The position numbers and the translations under genes are program-made. Below are positions 24,351 through 32,980 of a stretch of DNA of 59,616 bases, piece after piece. A model generated the notes under the pieces. The model was not told the DNA's origin. It did no database searches and worked only from the letters and a program-made list of their open reading frames with translations. The first letter of the stretch is position 1, and every line of letters starts with the position of its first letter. The DNA is from Bacteroidota bacterium (lineage in GTDB: Bacteria; Bacteroidota; Ignavibacteria; Ignavibacteriales; Melioribacteraceae), in NCBI GenBank assembly GCA_023447335.1, contig JAEXOD010000010.1, forward strand, positions 1 to 59,616, given 5' to 3'.

Positions 24351-25724
24351 CTATAATAAAAGTAGTTTGTTGTTTATAATTAACTCAGGTATTCCGCCTT
24401 TGGCGATTATTGAAGCAGCCTCAAAATTGTGAGAGGATGTTTGAGCAAAAGGAACTGCGACAGAGCAACCAATTCCTGCGCTACGAATTGCGAAAGTACC
24501 GCTTTCACTATCTTCAATACCAATTACATTTATAAATTCTTCTTTTTGAACGTGTAAATTTTGTAATGCAATGCTATACAAATCACGATGTGGTTTTAAT
24601 CGTATTTCGTTACTATCACTAGCAGTTACTATAGTGTTGTAAACTAATTTGTAATCTTCGAAAAATTTTCCCAAGTCCTCTTTTAAATCATCAGGAATTT
24701 GATAATGTTCTAATTTTGTCCTAATTACCGAAAATACTTCATTAAGTACAATATTTGCTTCATAATATATAGAAGATGTAACAATTCCGATCTTTGCAGG
24801 ATTCTTTTCAAAATATTCGGAAAGTTTTAAAAGTGTAATACTTAATGAAGATTCATCAATTTTAACAAGTGGTTCACCTGCTTTGTGTTTATAATCTTCA
24901 ATCAAAATGTTAACAAAATAATCAGTGTAACCTTTTAATTTTCCCTTTATTAAAGCTAAAAAAGTGATAATTCCTGGCATAGGTTCAATTAATGCTTTAT
25001 TCTCATCATTAAATAAATCATGTGCAATTTGTTTACTTTCGCCGTTATTAATTCGATGTAAAATTTCATGATATTTAAAGTAATAAATATCTATACCAAG
25101 TTTAATTAGATGAGAAAAAACTTTATCATCAAATTTAGGCGAATAAGTTTGCATTAAATAAATCAATTTTGAATCACTATCAAAATTTTTGGCATCTGCT
25201 TCAGAAAATAAATTCTGAAAATTTGAGTCTTCTAATAAATTTTCAACTTTAAATAATTTTAAATTATTTAAAATTTCTTCTTTCCTAACTTTATCTTTCC
25301 CAAAAATTAGCTGCCAAATAATTGCTTTAATATAAGCTTTTTCGATAAATGGTTTAATAAAAAAGTTATTATATCTGTTGATTAAAAACTCAACATGCTT
25401 AGTAGTGCTATTTCCTATAATGTTAGGGTAATCTATAGTTTTATCAAGACCATGCCATTCAACAATAGTAAATTTACCACTCATAACTCGAATCATGAAC
25501 TCAAGTGAATATAAACATAATTCTTCGGTTGTTGTAGTAGTACCATCCATATCAGAAACAAAAGCAGCAATATGATCCCTTTTTGTGTTTATTTTATGGG
25601 CAATCGGGATAATTTCGTATGGCGGAAATATGTTCTGTGGATTATGAATTATTGCAAAATCTTCGCTAAGTCTTCCTAAATATTCTTTTGCTGTGTTATA
25701 AGAAATAATACTATTTTTACTCAT
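24351..25724 (-). CDS. Large HAD-superfamily hydrolase (beta-phosphoglucomutase/phosphatase-like)
   Basis: All four HAD motifs are visible in 457 residues: D58-MDGT (nucleophile Asp58, general acid Asp60), GIVTSS (motif II), KPHRDLYSIAL (Lys, motif III), and GIEDSESGTFAI (motif IV). Between motifs I and II lies an unusually large helical cap of about 250 residues, against about 70 in typical beta-phosphoglucomutases. The family makes or removes phosphate on sugars. In this operon it may act on a sugar phosphate from the phosphorylase, either as phosphatase or as a beta-mutase next to the alpha-mutase gene 7 bases upstream. Confidence 0.75.
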   Translation of the reverse strand: MSKNSIISYNTAKEYLGRLSEDFAIIHNPQNIFPPYEIIPIAHKINTKRDHIAAFVSDMDGTTTTTEELCLYSLEFMIRVMSGKFTIVEWHGLDKTIDYPNIIGNSTTKHVEFLINRYNNFFIKPFIEKAYIKAIIWQLIFGKDKVRKEEILNNLKLFKVENLLEDSNFQNLFSEADAKNFDSDSKLIYLMQTYSPKFDDKVFSHLIKLGIDIYYFKYHEILHRINNGESKQIAHDLFNDENKALIEPMPGIITFLALIKGKLKGYTDYFVNILIEDYKHKAGEPLVKIDESSLSITLLKLSEYFEKNPAKIGIVTSSIYYEANIVLNEVFSVIRTKLEHYQIPDDLKEDLGKFFEDYKLVYNTIVTASDSNEIRLKPHRDLYSIALQNLHVQKEEFINVIGIEDSESGTFAIRSAGIGCSVAVPFAQTSSHNFEAASIIAKGGIPELIINNKLLLL

Positions 25725-25731
25725 AAATACT

Positions 25732-27135
25732 TTATCCGTTTATTAATTTAATTCCAACATTTAGTAATGATTTTACTTCATCTTCTGATTCCGCTTCGGC
25801 ATAAACTCTAACCAAGGGTTCTGTTTCGGAAGCTCTTAATAATAGCCATCGCGGTTTTCCTTCTAATGTAAATTTTATTCCGTTTATTATTCCTCTGCTA
25901 CTGTAGAAAGAATTAATTTTGTTTACTTTAAATCCTCCTATAATTTGGGGAGAATTATCAAATAAATTTGGTAGAATTTTTATTCTATCTTCTTTATCAT
26001 AATGGTAATCTATTCTATCATAATATATAATTCCGAATTGTTTTCTTTTTAAAGAAACGTAGTCAGATAATTTTTTTAATCCGCTTTTAGCTAACATTTC
26101 TAATAAAACCAAAGTGGAAAAGATTCCGTCTCTTTCCGGAATATGAAAACCGTAACCGTATCCGCCGCTTTCTTCGCATCCAAAAACTATTTCATCGTCA
26201 ATCATCTTCTCGGCAATATATTTAAATCCGACTTGTACATCAAAAACCTTTAAGTTTGCAGAAAAATTTCCAATAAGTTTATCTGTTACCGAAGATGTTT
26301 TGACTAAATTTCCTTTATATTTTTTTGTGTTTATTAAATAATCTGAAATTAATAATATAGTCTCTTGAGCACTTAACCATTCTCCGTTATCCAATAAAAC
26401 TCCAATCCTATCGGCATCTCCGTCATTAGCACTTCCGAATGCAAAATCTCCGTTCATTAATTCTTGAGATAAGGGGAAAAGATTTTTCTCAATTGGTTCT
26501 GCATATCGATCAAAAAAAGTAGGGGATGGTTTTCCATAAATCGTTTTTACTTCACAAATTCCGTTTAGTAAATCCGATATGTATTCACATCCTGCACCTC
26601 CCATACTATCAACAATGATATTTAATCCGGAAGTTTTAATAATATCTAAATCAATTAATTCCAGTACTCTACTCTTGTAATTTTCAAATAAATCACAAAT
26701 GGATATCAAGTCTTTGTTCCTAATAACTTTAGATTTAAATAATAAATTTTCAATTTTTTGAGTTTCTTCAGTAAAAAAAGGGGCTCCGAATTTAGACTTA
26801 AATTTTATACCGTTATATTGAGCCGGATTATGAGATGCAGTTATCATAACACCTGCATCTAAACCTTTACTTTTAACGTAATATGAAACAACCGGTGTGG
26901 GAATTATTTTATCAGATAAGTAAACTTTTATCCGGTTTCCGGAAAGCACTTCCGAAAAAATATTAGCAAACTCTGCTGAATAATTACGATTATCGAATCC
27001 GACAACTACAGTCGGGGTATCAAAATTAGAGTTGATATAATCGGCAAAAGCCTGTGCAACGACAGAAGTTGAATTTTCGTTAATATCTTCTCCAATTAAT
27101 CCCCGCCAACCGTCCGTACCGAAAATTATACTCAT
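25732..27135 (-). CDS. Phosphoglucomutase/phosphomannomutase family protein
   Basis: The 467 residues show the alpha-D-phosphohexomutase signatures: FGTDGWRG near the N-terminus, the phosphoserine loop TASHNP (Ser101), the metal loop DGDADR (about 239-244), the sugar loop EESGG (about 315), and the phosphate loop RASETEPLVRVY. It moves phosphate between C1 and C6 of glucose, mannose or a hexosamine. With GH94 two genes downstream it should turn released sugar-1-phosphate into sugar-6-phosphate. The 4-base gap to the FAD oxidoreductase gene supports one transcript. Confidence 0.88.
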   Translation of the reverse strand: MSIIFGTDGWRGLIGEDINENSTSVVAQAFADYINSNFDTPTVVVGFDNRNYSAEFANIFSEVLSGNRIKVYLSDKIIPTPVVSYYVKSKGLDAGVMITASHNPAQYNGIKFKSKFGAPFFTEETQKIENLLFKSKVIRNKDLISICDLFENYKSRVLELIDLDIIKTSGLNIIVDSMGGAGCEYISDLLNGICEVKTIYGKPSPTFFDRYAEPIEKNLFPLSQELMNGDFAFGSANDGDADRIGVLLDNGEWLSAQETILLISDYLINTKKYKGNLVKTSSVTDKLIGNFSANLKVFDVQVGFKYIAEKMIDDEIVFGCEESGGYGYGFHIPERDGIFSTLVLLEMLAKSGLKKLSDYVSLKRKQFGIIYYDRIDYHYDKEDRIKILPNLFDNSPQIIGGFKVNKINSFYSSRGIINGIKFTLEGKPRWLLLRASETEPLVRVYAEAESEDEVKSLLNVGIKLING

Positions 27136-27139
27136 TTTC

Positions 27140-28450
27140 TCACTTCTTAATAGTTATATTTTCTTTAATTAATTCTACAATATCTTCATATTTAACATCT
27201 CTAACATCAACATTATCTAAGGAAGCTAATGCGGCAGTAGCACCACAAGCTTCACCGGTAGCTGCAGAGGTTGGCATTATTCTTAAAGCGGCATGACCCT
27301 CTCTCGTAGCAGATATGCATCTGCCTGCAGCTAAAAGATTATTCGCTTCTTTTACGATAAGTGACCTAAGAGGAATTTCATAATATTCTCCTTCGGGTAA
27401 TTCTTCCATTATGCTGTTTTCATCTTTTTGACCGTGTATATCAATTCCATAACAACCCCGAGCAATTGAATCGTGGAATTTTCTCCCTTTACGAATATCT
27501 TCACCAGATATTACATAGTCGCCAATTACTCTACGAGTTTCTCTCACTCCTACATGCATAGCGGTTTCTAATAAAAAAGAGTTCTCGAAACCCGGAACTT
27601 CGTTTTTTAATATTTTTACTACTTCTTTAACTTGGTTTCTTCCGATTAATTCAGCTTTGGTAATTTCAAAAGTATTTGAACCATCTAATCCTAAAATATT
27701 TGTAGTGTTAAACGATGCTTCGCCGGATGAGGGTAGTGTAGTATAAAAAATATATTGAACATCACTTGATAATTTATTTTCACTAATAGCTTTTTTTATA
27801 TTACTAAAGTAACCGGCTACCGAAATAATTTTGTTTAGATCAAAATCATATTCCATCCAATTAAAAAAATCATGTTTATTATTTTTTACATAATCAAGGG
27901 CATTAACCATGTCGATACCACCCATTCTAAAAAATAATGTTAATGCTTGTAATTTACCGGTTTTTTCATCACCTTTTGAATAAAGAAAATTACCTAAATG
28001 TGATAAAATTGCATCTCCCGAAGTATCAATATAAATTTTAGCGTATACTTTAGCTTCTTTTCCTTCGGTAAATATTTTTAATGAGGTTATTGTGTTCTTG
28101 TCTTTTTCAACTTCCAATATTTGTGTATTAAACAAAATGGAAACATTACTATCTTTAATTAAATTAAATGTTGCATTTCGGAAAGAGTTTGCAAAAAAAC
28201 CGTTATCTATCATGCCTTTTTGTAATCTCATCTCTTGCTCAATATCCTTAAATACACCGTTAACTAACGTTTCACCGTTAACTTGATGTTTCATAAAGGG
28301 AGATACCATTCCTGCTGTACTCATTCCGCCCAAAAAAGAAAAGTGTTCAATTAGTAATACTTTTGCACCTATTCTTCCGGCTTTTATTGCAGCACTAAGT
28401 CCTGCTATACCTGCACCGACAACTATTATATCAAATATTTTAGTTTTCAT
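27140..28450 (-). CDS. FAD-dependent oxidoreductase (FAD_oxidored family)
   Basis: ATG 28450 is preferred over the TTG just before it. The N-terminus has the dinucleotide fold IIVVGAGIAGLSAA (GAGIAG at 12-17), then FLGGMSTAGMVSPFM, and later YIDTSGDAILSHLG and the conserved C-terminal LLAAGRCISATREGHAALRIMPT. Members of this family act on small organic substrates and often sit in carbohydrate-use clusters of Bacteroidota-type genomes. It is the first gene of a six-gene operon, with gaps of 1-19 bases. No signal peptide or heme motif is seen. The substrate is unknown; sugar or sugar-acid oxidation is a reasonable guess. Confidence 0.8.
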   Translation of the reverse strand: MKTKIFDIIVVGAGIAGLSAAIKAGRIGAKVLLIEHFSFLGGMSTAGMVSPFMKHQVNGETLVNGVFKDIEQEMRLQKGMIDNGFFANSFRNATFNLIKDSNVSILFNTQILEVEKDKNTITSLKIFTEGKEAKVYAKIYIDTSGDAILSHLGNFLYSKGDEKTGKLQALTLFFRMGGIDMVNALDYVKNNKHDFFNWMEYDFDLNKIISVAGYFSNIKKAISENKLSSDVQYIFYTTLPSSGEASFNTTNILGLDGSNTFEITKAELIGRNQVKEVVKILKNEVPGFENSFLLETAMHVGVRETRRVIGDYVISGEDIRKGRKFHDSIARGCYGIDIHGQKDENSIMEELPEGEYYEIPLRSLIVKEANNLLAAGRCISATREGHAALRIMPTSAATGEACGATAALASLDNVDVRDVKYEDIVELIKENITIKK

Positions 28451-28624
28451 CAAAATTCAAAAAAAATTAAACACAAATTTAAGAAAATAATAGCGTAGTT
28501 TAAAGATTAAGATGTTCGAAGTATTTAATTAATTTGTTAAATTTTCAATTTAAGGTGATTAGAAGAGAAGATGTGATTTTTAAATCAAATTAAATATAAA
28601 TAAAAGGATGAAAACATTATAAAA

Positions 28625-28649
28625 AATCCCGCAATCTAATTGCGGGATT
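28625..28649 (-). terminator. Rho-independent terminator (minus strand)
   Basis: AATCCCGCAAT and ATTGCGGGATT form a perfect 11-bp stem over a 3-base loop, followed on the minus strand by a T-run (28626-28621). It lies 7 bases after the stop of the 42-residue membrane-peptide gene and ends the phosphate-gene transcript. Confidence 0.88.
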
Positions 28650-28655
28650 ACAAGA

Positions 28656-28784
28656 TTAAGCAAAAATTAATAAATAAACTATTGCAATAACGATCAACCA
28701 AACTACGCTTTCCATTAAATAAACGGGCCACATTCTGATTAATTTTTGTGCAAAAGTTTCATTGGCAGATGGTTTTGATGCCAT
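28656..28784 (-). CDS. 42-residue single-helix membrane protein
   Basis: This very small gene reads MASKPSANETFAQKLIRMWP, then VYLMESVVWLIVIAIVYLLIFA, stop. It has a polar, partly basic N-terminus and one hydrophobic helix (about 21-42) running to the C-terminus. A strong GAGG site (28794-28791) lies 6 bases before ATG 28784, and a strong terminator follows the stop, so it is very likely expressed. It sits downstream of the DUF47, PiT and RGPP-ended genes, in the same direction. I do not recognise it; it may be a small regulator or stabiliser of a membrane complex. Confidence 0.7.
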   Translation of the reverse strand: MASKPSANETFAQKLIRMWPVYLMESVVWLIVIAIVYLLIFA

Positions 28785-28830
28785 TGAATACCTCGAATTT
28801 AAATTAAAAAATGTCTTATTTAAGAATTAA

Positions 28831-29190
28831 TTAAATTAAAATCGAAGGAGGTCCTCGAAAGTTAAATTTATTCGGTGTAAATTTAGAGATATGCAATACA
28901 TTCGGAACATTGTTCACAAATATTGCTTTAAATTTTGTTTGAAATAAAATTGACGATTTTTGAGAATCAAGATCAAAAATCTTATAATTATCTAAAGATC
29001 TGTATTCTTTGGTCTTGTTAAGATTATATGCAGAAGAAAAATGACCGGAAAATTCAACAATTGCACTTTCAGGCTTTGAAAGTGAATGATAGTTAATAGA
29101 CGGAAAATAAAAGACAAAAGTAAGTTGCAAGAATGCTAAAATAGCACTCGGCACCTTACTTTTATTAAAACTTCTAATAATATTAAACAA
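28831..29190 (-). CDS. Hypothetical exported 119-residue protein ending in RGPPSILI
   Basis: The frame opens at TTG 29190, which overlaps the stop of the PiT gene by 8 bases; there is no ATG in the frame, so translation would depend on coupling. A hydrophobic segment (about 16-32, SAILAFLQLTFVFYFPS) looks like a signal or membrane anchor. The rest is polar and ends FRGPPSILI. I recall Arg-Gly-Pro-Pro ends on small exported proteins of Bacteroidota, but I cannot name a family. Length, frame integrity and tight linkage favour a real gene. Confidence 0.5.
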   Translation of the reverse strand: MFNIIRSFNKSKVPSAILAFLQLTFVFYFPSINYHSLSKPESAIVEFSGHFSSAYNLNKTKEYRSLDNYKIFDLDSQKSSILFQTKFKAIFVNNVPNVLHISKFTPNKFNFRGPPSILI

Positions 29191-30181
29191 TTTTAAATAA
29201 TGTGCTTATTAAATAGTAGGATAAAGCGGCAAAACCTCCAGAAAGGGGAATTGTTAAAATCCAAGCCCATAAAATATTTCGGGCAACACCCCAACGTAAT
29301 CCGCCTGTACCGCCGTTGGTAATTCCAACCCCTGCAATTGAACCGGTAATAGTATGTGTAGTGCTAACCGGAATGCCAAAGATAGTAGCAAAAATGATTG
29401 TTAAACCGGCAGATGTTTCGGCACTAAAACCTCCGAAAGCATTAAGTTTTGTCATACGCATTCCTAATGTTTTAATAACTTTCCAACCGCCGATTAGTGT
29501 TCCTATTGCAATAACAGAATGGCTTGTAATGACCACCCAAAACGGAACATCAAAAGTCGGAATAAGTGCATTAGAAAACAATACCATGGTAATAATACCC
29601 ATAGTTTTTTGAGCATCGTTAGCCCCATGACTTAAGCTATATAATCCGGCAGAGATAAGCTGAAATTTTCTGAACCAATAATCAACCTTGTGAGGTTGTC
29701 TATCTTTAACTATCCAGAGTGTAATAATCGAAAACACAATGGAAATCAAAAATCCTATTATTGGAGCTAAAAATATAAAAACAAAAACTTTAATAAAACC
29801 AGACGAAACAATAGAAGCAGCACCGGCTTTGATAAGAGCAGCACCGCCTAAACCTCCGATAATAGCATGAGAAATACTTATCGGGAAACCCATATGTGTT
29901 GCAAATGCACTAGTAAGAATAGCTCCGACAAGAGAAGCAAAAATAACGGCATTACTAATAGTATCAGGTTGTACAATTCCGCTACCAATAGTTTTCGCAA
30001 CGCCTACACCAAATGTAAAAGCAGCAATAAAATTAAAAAAGGCTGCCCAAATTACTGCTTGAGTAGGTGTTAAAACTCGTGTAGATACAATTGTAGCAAT
30101 TGAATTTGCGGCATCATTCATTCCGTTATAAAAATCGAAAATTAATGCCATAAATATTATAATAAGAGGGAATATTTCCAT
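29183..30181 (-). CDS. PiT-family inorganic phosphate transporter
   Basis: The 332-residue membrane protein has about ten helices and the two mirrored PiT signatures: DFYNGMNDAANSIATIVSTR near the N-terminus and LYSLSHGANDAQKTMGII in the second half, plus PISISHAIIGG and PVSTTHTITGS. It brings in phosphate with H+ or Na+ across the inner membrane, often as metal phosphate. The DUF47 gene upstream (10 bases) is its usual partner. Confidence 0.92.
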   Translation of the reverse strand: MEIFPLIIIFMALIFDFYNGMNDAANSIATIVSTRVLTPTQAVIWAAFFNFIAAFTFGVGVAKTIGSGIVQPDTISNAVIFASLVGAILTSAFATHMGFPISISHAIIGGLGGAALIKAGAASIVSSGFIKVFVFIFLAPIIGFLISIVFSIITLWIVKDRQPHKVDYWFRKFQLISAGLYSLSHGANDAQKTMGIITMVLFSNALIPTFDVPFWVVITSHSVIAIGTLIGGWKVIKTLGMRMTKLNAFGGFSAETSAGLTIIFATIFGIPVSTTHTITGSIAGVGITNGGTGGLRWGVARNILWAWILTIPLSGGFAALSYYLISTLFKIV

Positions 30182-30191
30182 AATTGTTCTT

Positions 30192-30809
30192 TTAAGAGTT
30201 TTTGATATAAATTGTTAAAATCTGGTTAGCACACTGTTGACATTTATCAACTGTATATTCTAACATTTCTAACATTTCTTTTTTCTGAAGTAAAGTTAAC
30301 ACATCTTTTTCTTCAGCAAATATTTTTTTAAGAGTCTGTTGAAACAGTAAATCTGCTTCGGCTTCAATATCCTTCACAATTTTTACTTCGTTGATAGTAT
30401 TTTTACCGCTTTTTAATTCTTTGATTGCGGCTGATAGTTCTTTTACAGATAATGTTATCATATCTACCATCTTATCGGCAGAATCCATAACGCTTTGGAA
30501 ATTATAAATTTCAATTCTAATTACCAATGATTTAATAGCATCACTTATTCCTTCAATTCTTTTGGCAAGTGCCAAAATATCTTCTCTATCAAAAGGAGTT
30601 ATGAAGGTTTTATTAAGTCTTTTAACTATTCTTGATACAACTTCATCGCAACGATGTTCTAATGATTTTATTCTTTGAATTGTTTCATAGTCGTATGGCA
30701 ATTGTTTAAATAAAGATTGATTTAGCTGAGCCATTTCGTAAACGTTTGATATTAATTCATTAAAATCATCAAAGTATTTGTCTTCTTTCGGTTTAAAGAA
30801 CTTTAACAT
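30192..30809 (-). CDS. DUF47/PhoU-like phosphate transport regulator
   Basis: A 205-residue all-helical protein (KFFKPKEDKYFDDFNEL..., SLEHRCDEVVSRIVKRLNKTFITPFDREDI, IEAEADLLFQQTLKKIF). DREDI and the spaced acidic clusters are typical metal-binding sites of the TIGR00153/DUF47 family. These proteins pair with PiT transporters and control their activity, as PhoU does for Pst. A TATTTTAG element lies 77 bases upstream. Confidence 0.88.
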   Translation of the reverse strand: MLKFFKPKEDKYFDDFNELISNVYEMAQLNQSLFKQLPYDYETIQRIKSLEHRCDEVVSRIVKRLNKTFITPFDREDILALAKRIEGISDAIKSLVIRIEIYNFQSVMDSADKMVDMITLSVKELSAAIKELKSGKNTINEVKIVKDIEAEADLLFQQTLKKIFAEEKDVLTLLQKKEMLEMLEYTVDKCQQCANQILTIYIKNS

Positions 30810-30885
30810 GGTATTTCCGTATTAATTAGTTTAATTTAGCATTGAAATCTAATTTTAATATGATTAAAAATCAATACTATTTAAG

Positions 30886-30893
30886 CTAAAATA
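30886..30893 (-). promoter_or_regulatory. Candidate -7 element TATTTTAG for the phosphate genes
   Basis: On the minus strand the octamer TATTTTAG lies 76 bases before the DUF47 start, with the same sequence as the elements at 2864, 36704 and 41405. No clear -33 element was found. Confidence 0.3.
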
Positions 30894-30970
30894 AAAACTT
30901 AACAATTTATTAATAAAGGAAATAAGAGCTGATTTTTTTAATTGTTATTAGTTTTGAAATTAAAAATAAT

Positions 30971-30978
30971 TATATTTG
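30971..30978 (+). promoter_or_regulatory. Candidate -7 element TATATTTG
   Basis: TATATTTG fits the Bacteroidota TAnnTTTG consensus exactly and lies 22 bases before the start of the flavoprotein gene at 31001. No -33 TTTG at the usual 19-21 base spacing was found, so support is partial. Confidence 0.35.
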
Positions 30979-31000
30979 TAAGTTAAAATTATAAGTCAAA

Positions 31001-32359
31001 TTGAATAATAAATCCTTAAATATTGTTGTTATCGGAGGTAATGCTGCAGGTCCTGCAGCTGCCGCAAAAGCCAAAAGAACTAATCCCGATTCTGAAGTTA
31101 CTTTAATAGAATCTGCTAGTTTTATTTCTACGGGTACATGTGAATTACCTTATTTATTGGAAAACAAGATTAATAGTTATAAAGACATTGTTTTTTTTGA
31201 TGAAAATACATTTTATCAAGAAAAAAATGTTAGGGTGAAAATTAATTCAACAGTAAAAAAAATTGATAGAAAGAGTAAGAATATAATTGTTTATGATTCA
31301 ATTAAAAATGAAAACATTATATTAAATTATGATAAATTGATTTTATCTACAGGGTCTTATATACCGAATATTCTGCAAGTAATCGGAAATCCTGTAAATT
31401 TTTCAACATTTAAAACAGTTAACGATTTTATTAAAATTAAAGCTTATTTTAATAAAAATGCAGTTCAAAAGGTTTTAATTATCGGAGCCGGTTTTACGGG
31501 ATTAGAAGTCGCGGATGCCTTGACCAATATAGGAAAATCAGTTGTAATTTGTGATAAAGAAAAGGTACTTGCTGAGAATAGTGATGATTTAAGAGTTTGT
31601 CTTAAATCTCTTATGGAAAGCAAAGGAATTGAGTTGTTGGACAGCAATAATAATCTTCAATTTATTCAGAATAAGAGCAGGATTACAAATTATAAAATCG
31701 ATAGTAAAGTTTTTGAAGTCGATTATGTAATACAATGCACAGGAGTTAAGCCAAATAATTTTTTAGGAGAAAGCTCAGGCTTATCGATCGGCAAATTTGG
31801 CGGACTAAAAATTGATAATAAATTAAGAACAAGCGACTCAAATATTTTTGCTGCCGGAGATAACATTGAAGTTCCAGAATTTATAACCGGGAAAAGTATT
31901 TATTTACCTATTGCTACTCTTGCAAGAAAATTTGGACATATTGCAGGGGCAAATGCAGCGGGTTCAAATTATTATATAACGCCTGTAATTAAAAACGTTA
32001 CCTTCCAGTTTGGTAACAAAGCTTTTGCTTTTGTCGGATTATCTTTAGATGAATTAAAAAAATTAAATTATAAATATATTCAGGTCAAAGCCGAATCAAA
32101 AAATCTTGTTCATGTTATGCCCGATTCGGAAAAAGTGCATGGTATTATTTATGTCGATCAGAATTCAAACTATATTTTAGGCGGGGAATTTTGGGGGAAT
32201 AAGATTATTGCAAGTTATGCCGATATTGTTTCGCTTTACATAAGAAATAAAATTAAGGCAAATAGTTTGGCTGATGAGATATTTAATTATTCACCTCCTA
32301 TTTCGCCGATGATAAACTTACTACACATCTTGGGTCAAAAATTAAAAAAGGAAATATAA
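31001..32359 (+). CDS. Pyridine nucleotide-disulfide oxidoreductase, CoA-disulfide reductase/NADH oxidase type
   Basis: The first base of the gene is a TTG start (31001), the only start in reach; no clear ribosome site is seen. The 452 residues have the N-terminal FAD fold IVVIGGNAAGPAAAA, the single redox Cys47 in STGTCELPYLL (CoADR/NOX type, not the CxxxxC of glutathione reductases), an NAD fold IIGAGFTGLEVA (about 160), and IFAAGDNIEV (about 284). The C-terminal dimer domain is present. Such enzymes reduce CoA disulfide, persulfide or oxygen and support redox balance. The stop directly abuts the upp start. Confidence 0.85.
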   Translation: MNNKSLNIVVIGGNAAGPAAAAKAKRTNPDSEVTLIESASFISTGTCELPYLLENKINSYKDIVFFDENTFYQEKNVRVKINSTVKKIDRKSKNIIVYDSIKNENIILNYDKLILSTGSYIPNILQVIGNPVNFSTFKTVNDFIKIKAYFNKNAVQKVLIIGAGFTGLEVADALTNIGKSVVICDKEKVLAENSDDLRVCLKSLMESKGIELLDSNNNLQFIQNKSRITNYKIDSKVFEVDYVIQCTGVKPNNFLGESSGLSIGKFGGLKIDNKLRTSDSNIFAAGDNIEVPEFITGKSIYLPIATLARKFGHIAGANAAGSNYYITPVIKNVTFQFGNKAFAFVGLSLDELKKLNYKYIQVKAESKNLVHVMPDSEKVHGIIYVDQNSNYILGGEFWGNKIIASYADIVSLYIRNKIKANSLADEIFNYSPPISPMINLLHILGQKLKKEI

Positions 32360-32980
32360 ATGTTTAATGTATTAGATAATCCGTTAGTAAAAAGAGATAT
32401 TACATATTTAAGGGATAAAGAAACCAAAGAATATCAATTTCGATTAGCATTAAAAAGAATATCGTTTGCTTTAGCAATAGAAGTCGGAAAACATTTGGAA
32501 TTAGATGAACGTGAAGTTATTACACCTTTAGAAAAAACTATTGGTTATAGATTAAAGTATCAAACAATATTGATTCCTGTTTTAAGAAGCGGGTTAAGCA
32601 TGGTGGATGCATTTACTGAGATGATACCTGATGCAAAAGTTGGTCATATCGGTTTACAACGAGATGAAAAAACTTTACAACCTGTTGATTACTATTATAA
32701 AACTCCAAAAAATTTAGATACATCAAAGGTTTTAGTTCTAGATCCAATGCTTGCTACAGGAGGAAGTGCAGCAGCAGCTATTAGCTCACTAAAAAAAAGG
32801 GGAGCAAACAATATATTTTTTGTTAGCTTAATTGCTGCTCCGGAAGGAGTTAAAAGACTTCAAACTGCCCATTCGGATGTTAAAATATTTACAGCTTCTT
32901 TAGATAGAGAATTAAATGAAAACGGATTTATTTTACCGGGATTAGGAGATGCAGGTGATAGGACATTCGGTACTATATAG
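32360..32980 (+). CDS. upp: Uracil phosphoribosyltransferase
   Basis: The 206 residues match UPRT over the full length: LIPVLRSGLSM, LQRDEKTLQPVDYYYKTP, the PRPP loop VLDPMLATGGSA (about 127-138), and the uracil-binding C-terminal GDAGDRTFGT. It makes UMP from uracil and PRPP in pyrimidine salvage. It starts directly after the flavoprotein stop, and the next gene starts inside its 3' end. Confidence 0.93.
   Translation: MFNVLDNPLVKRDITYLRDKETKEYQFRLALKRISFALAIEVGKHLELDEREVITPLEKTIGYRLKYQTILIPVLRSGLSMVDAFTEMIPDAKVGHIGLQRDEKTLQPVDYYYKTPKNLDTSKVLVLDPMLATGGSAAAAISSLKKRGANNIFFVSLIAAPEGVKRLQTAHSDVKIFTASLDRELNENGFILPGLGDAGDRTFGTI

Noticed and set aside
28572..28589. GTGATTTTTAAATCAAA as a third CRP/FNR-like box
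   Set aside because: The half-sites are two bases further apart than in the boxes at 2796-2833 and it has no promoter or start in the right place.
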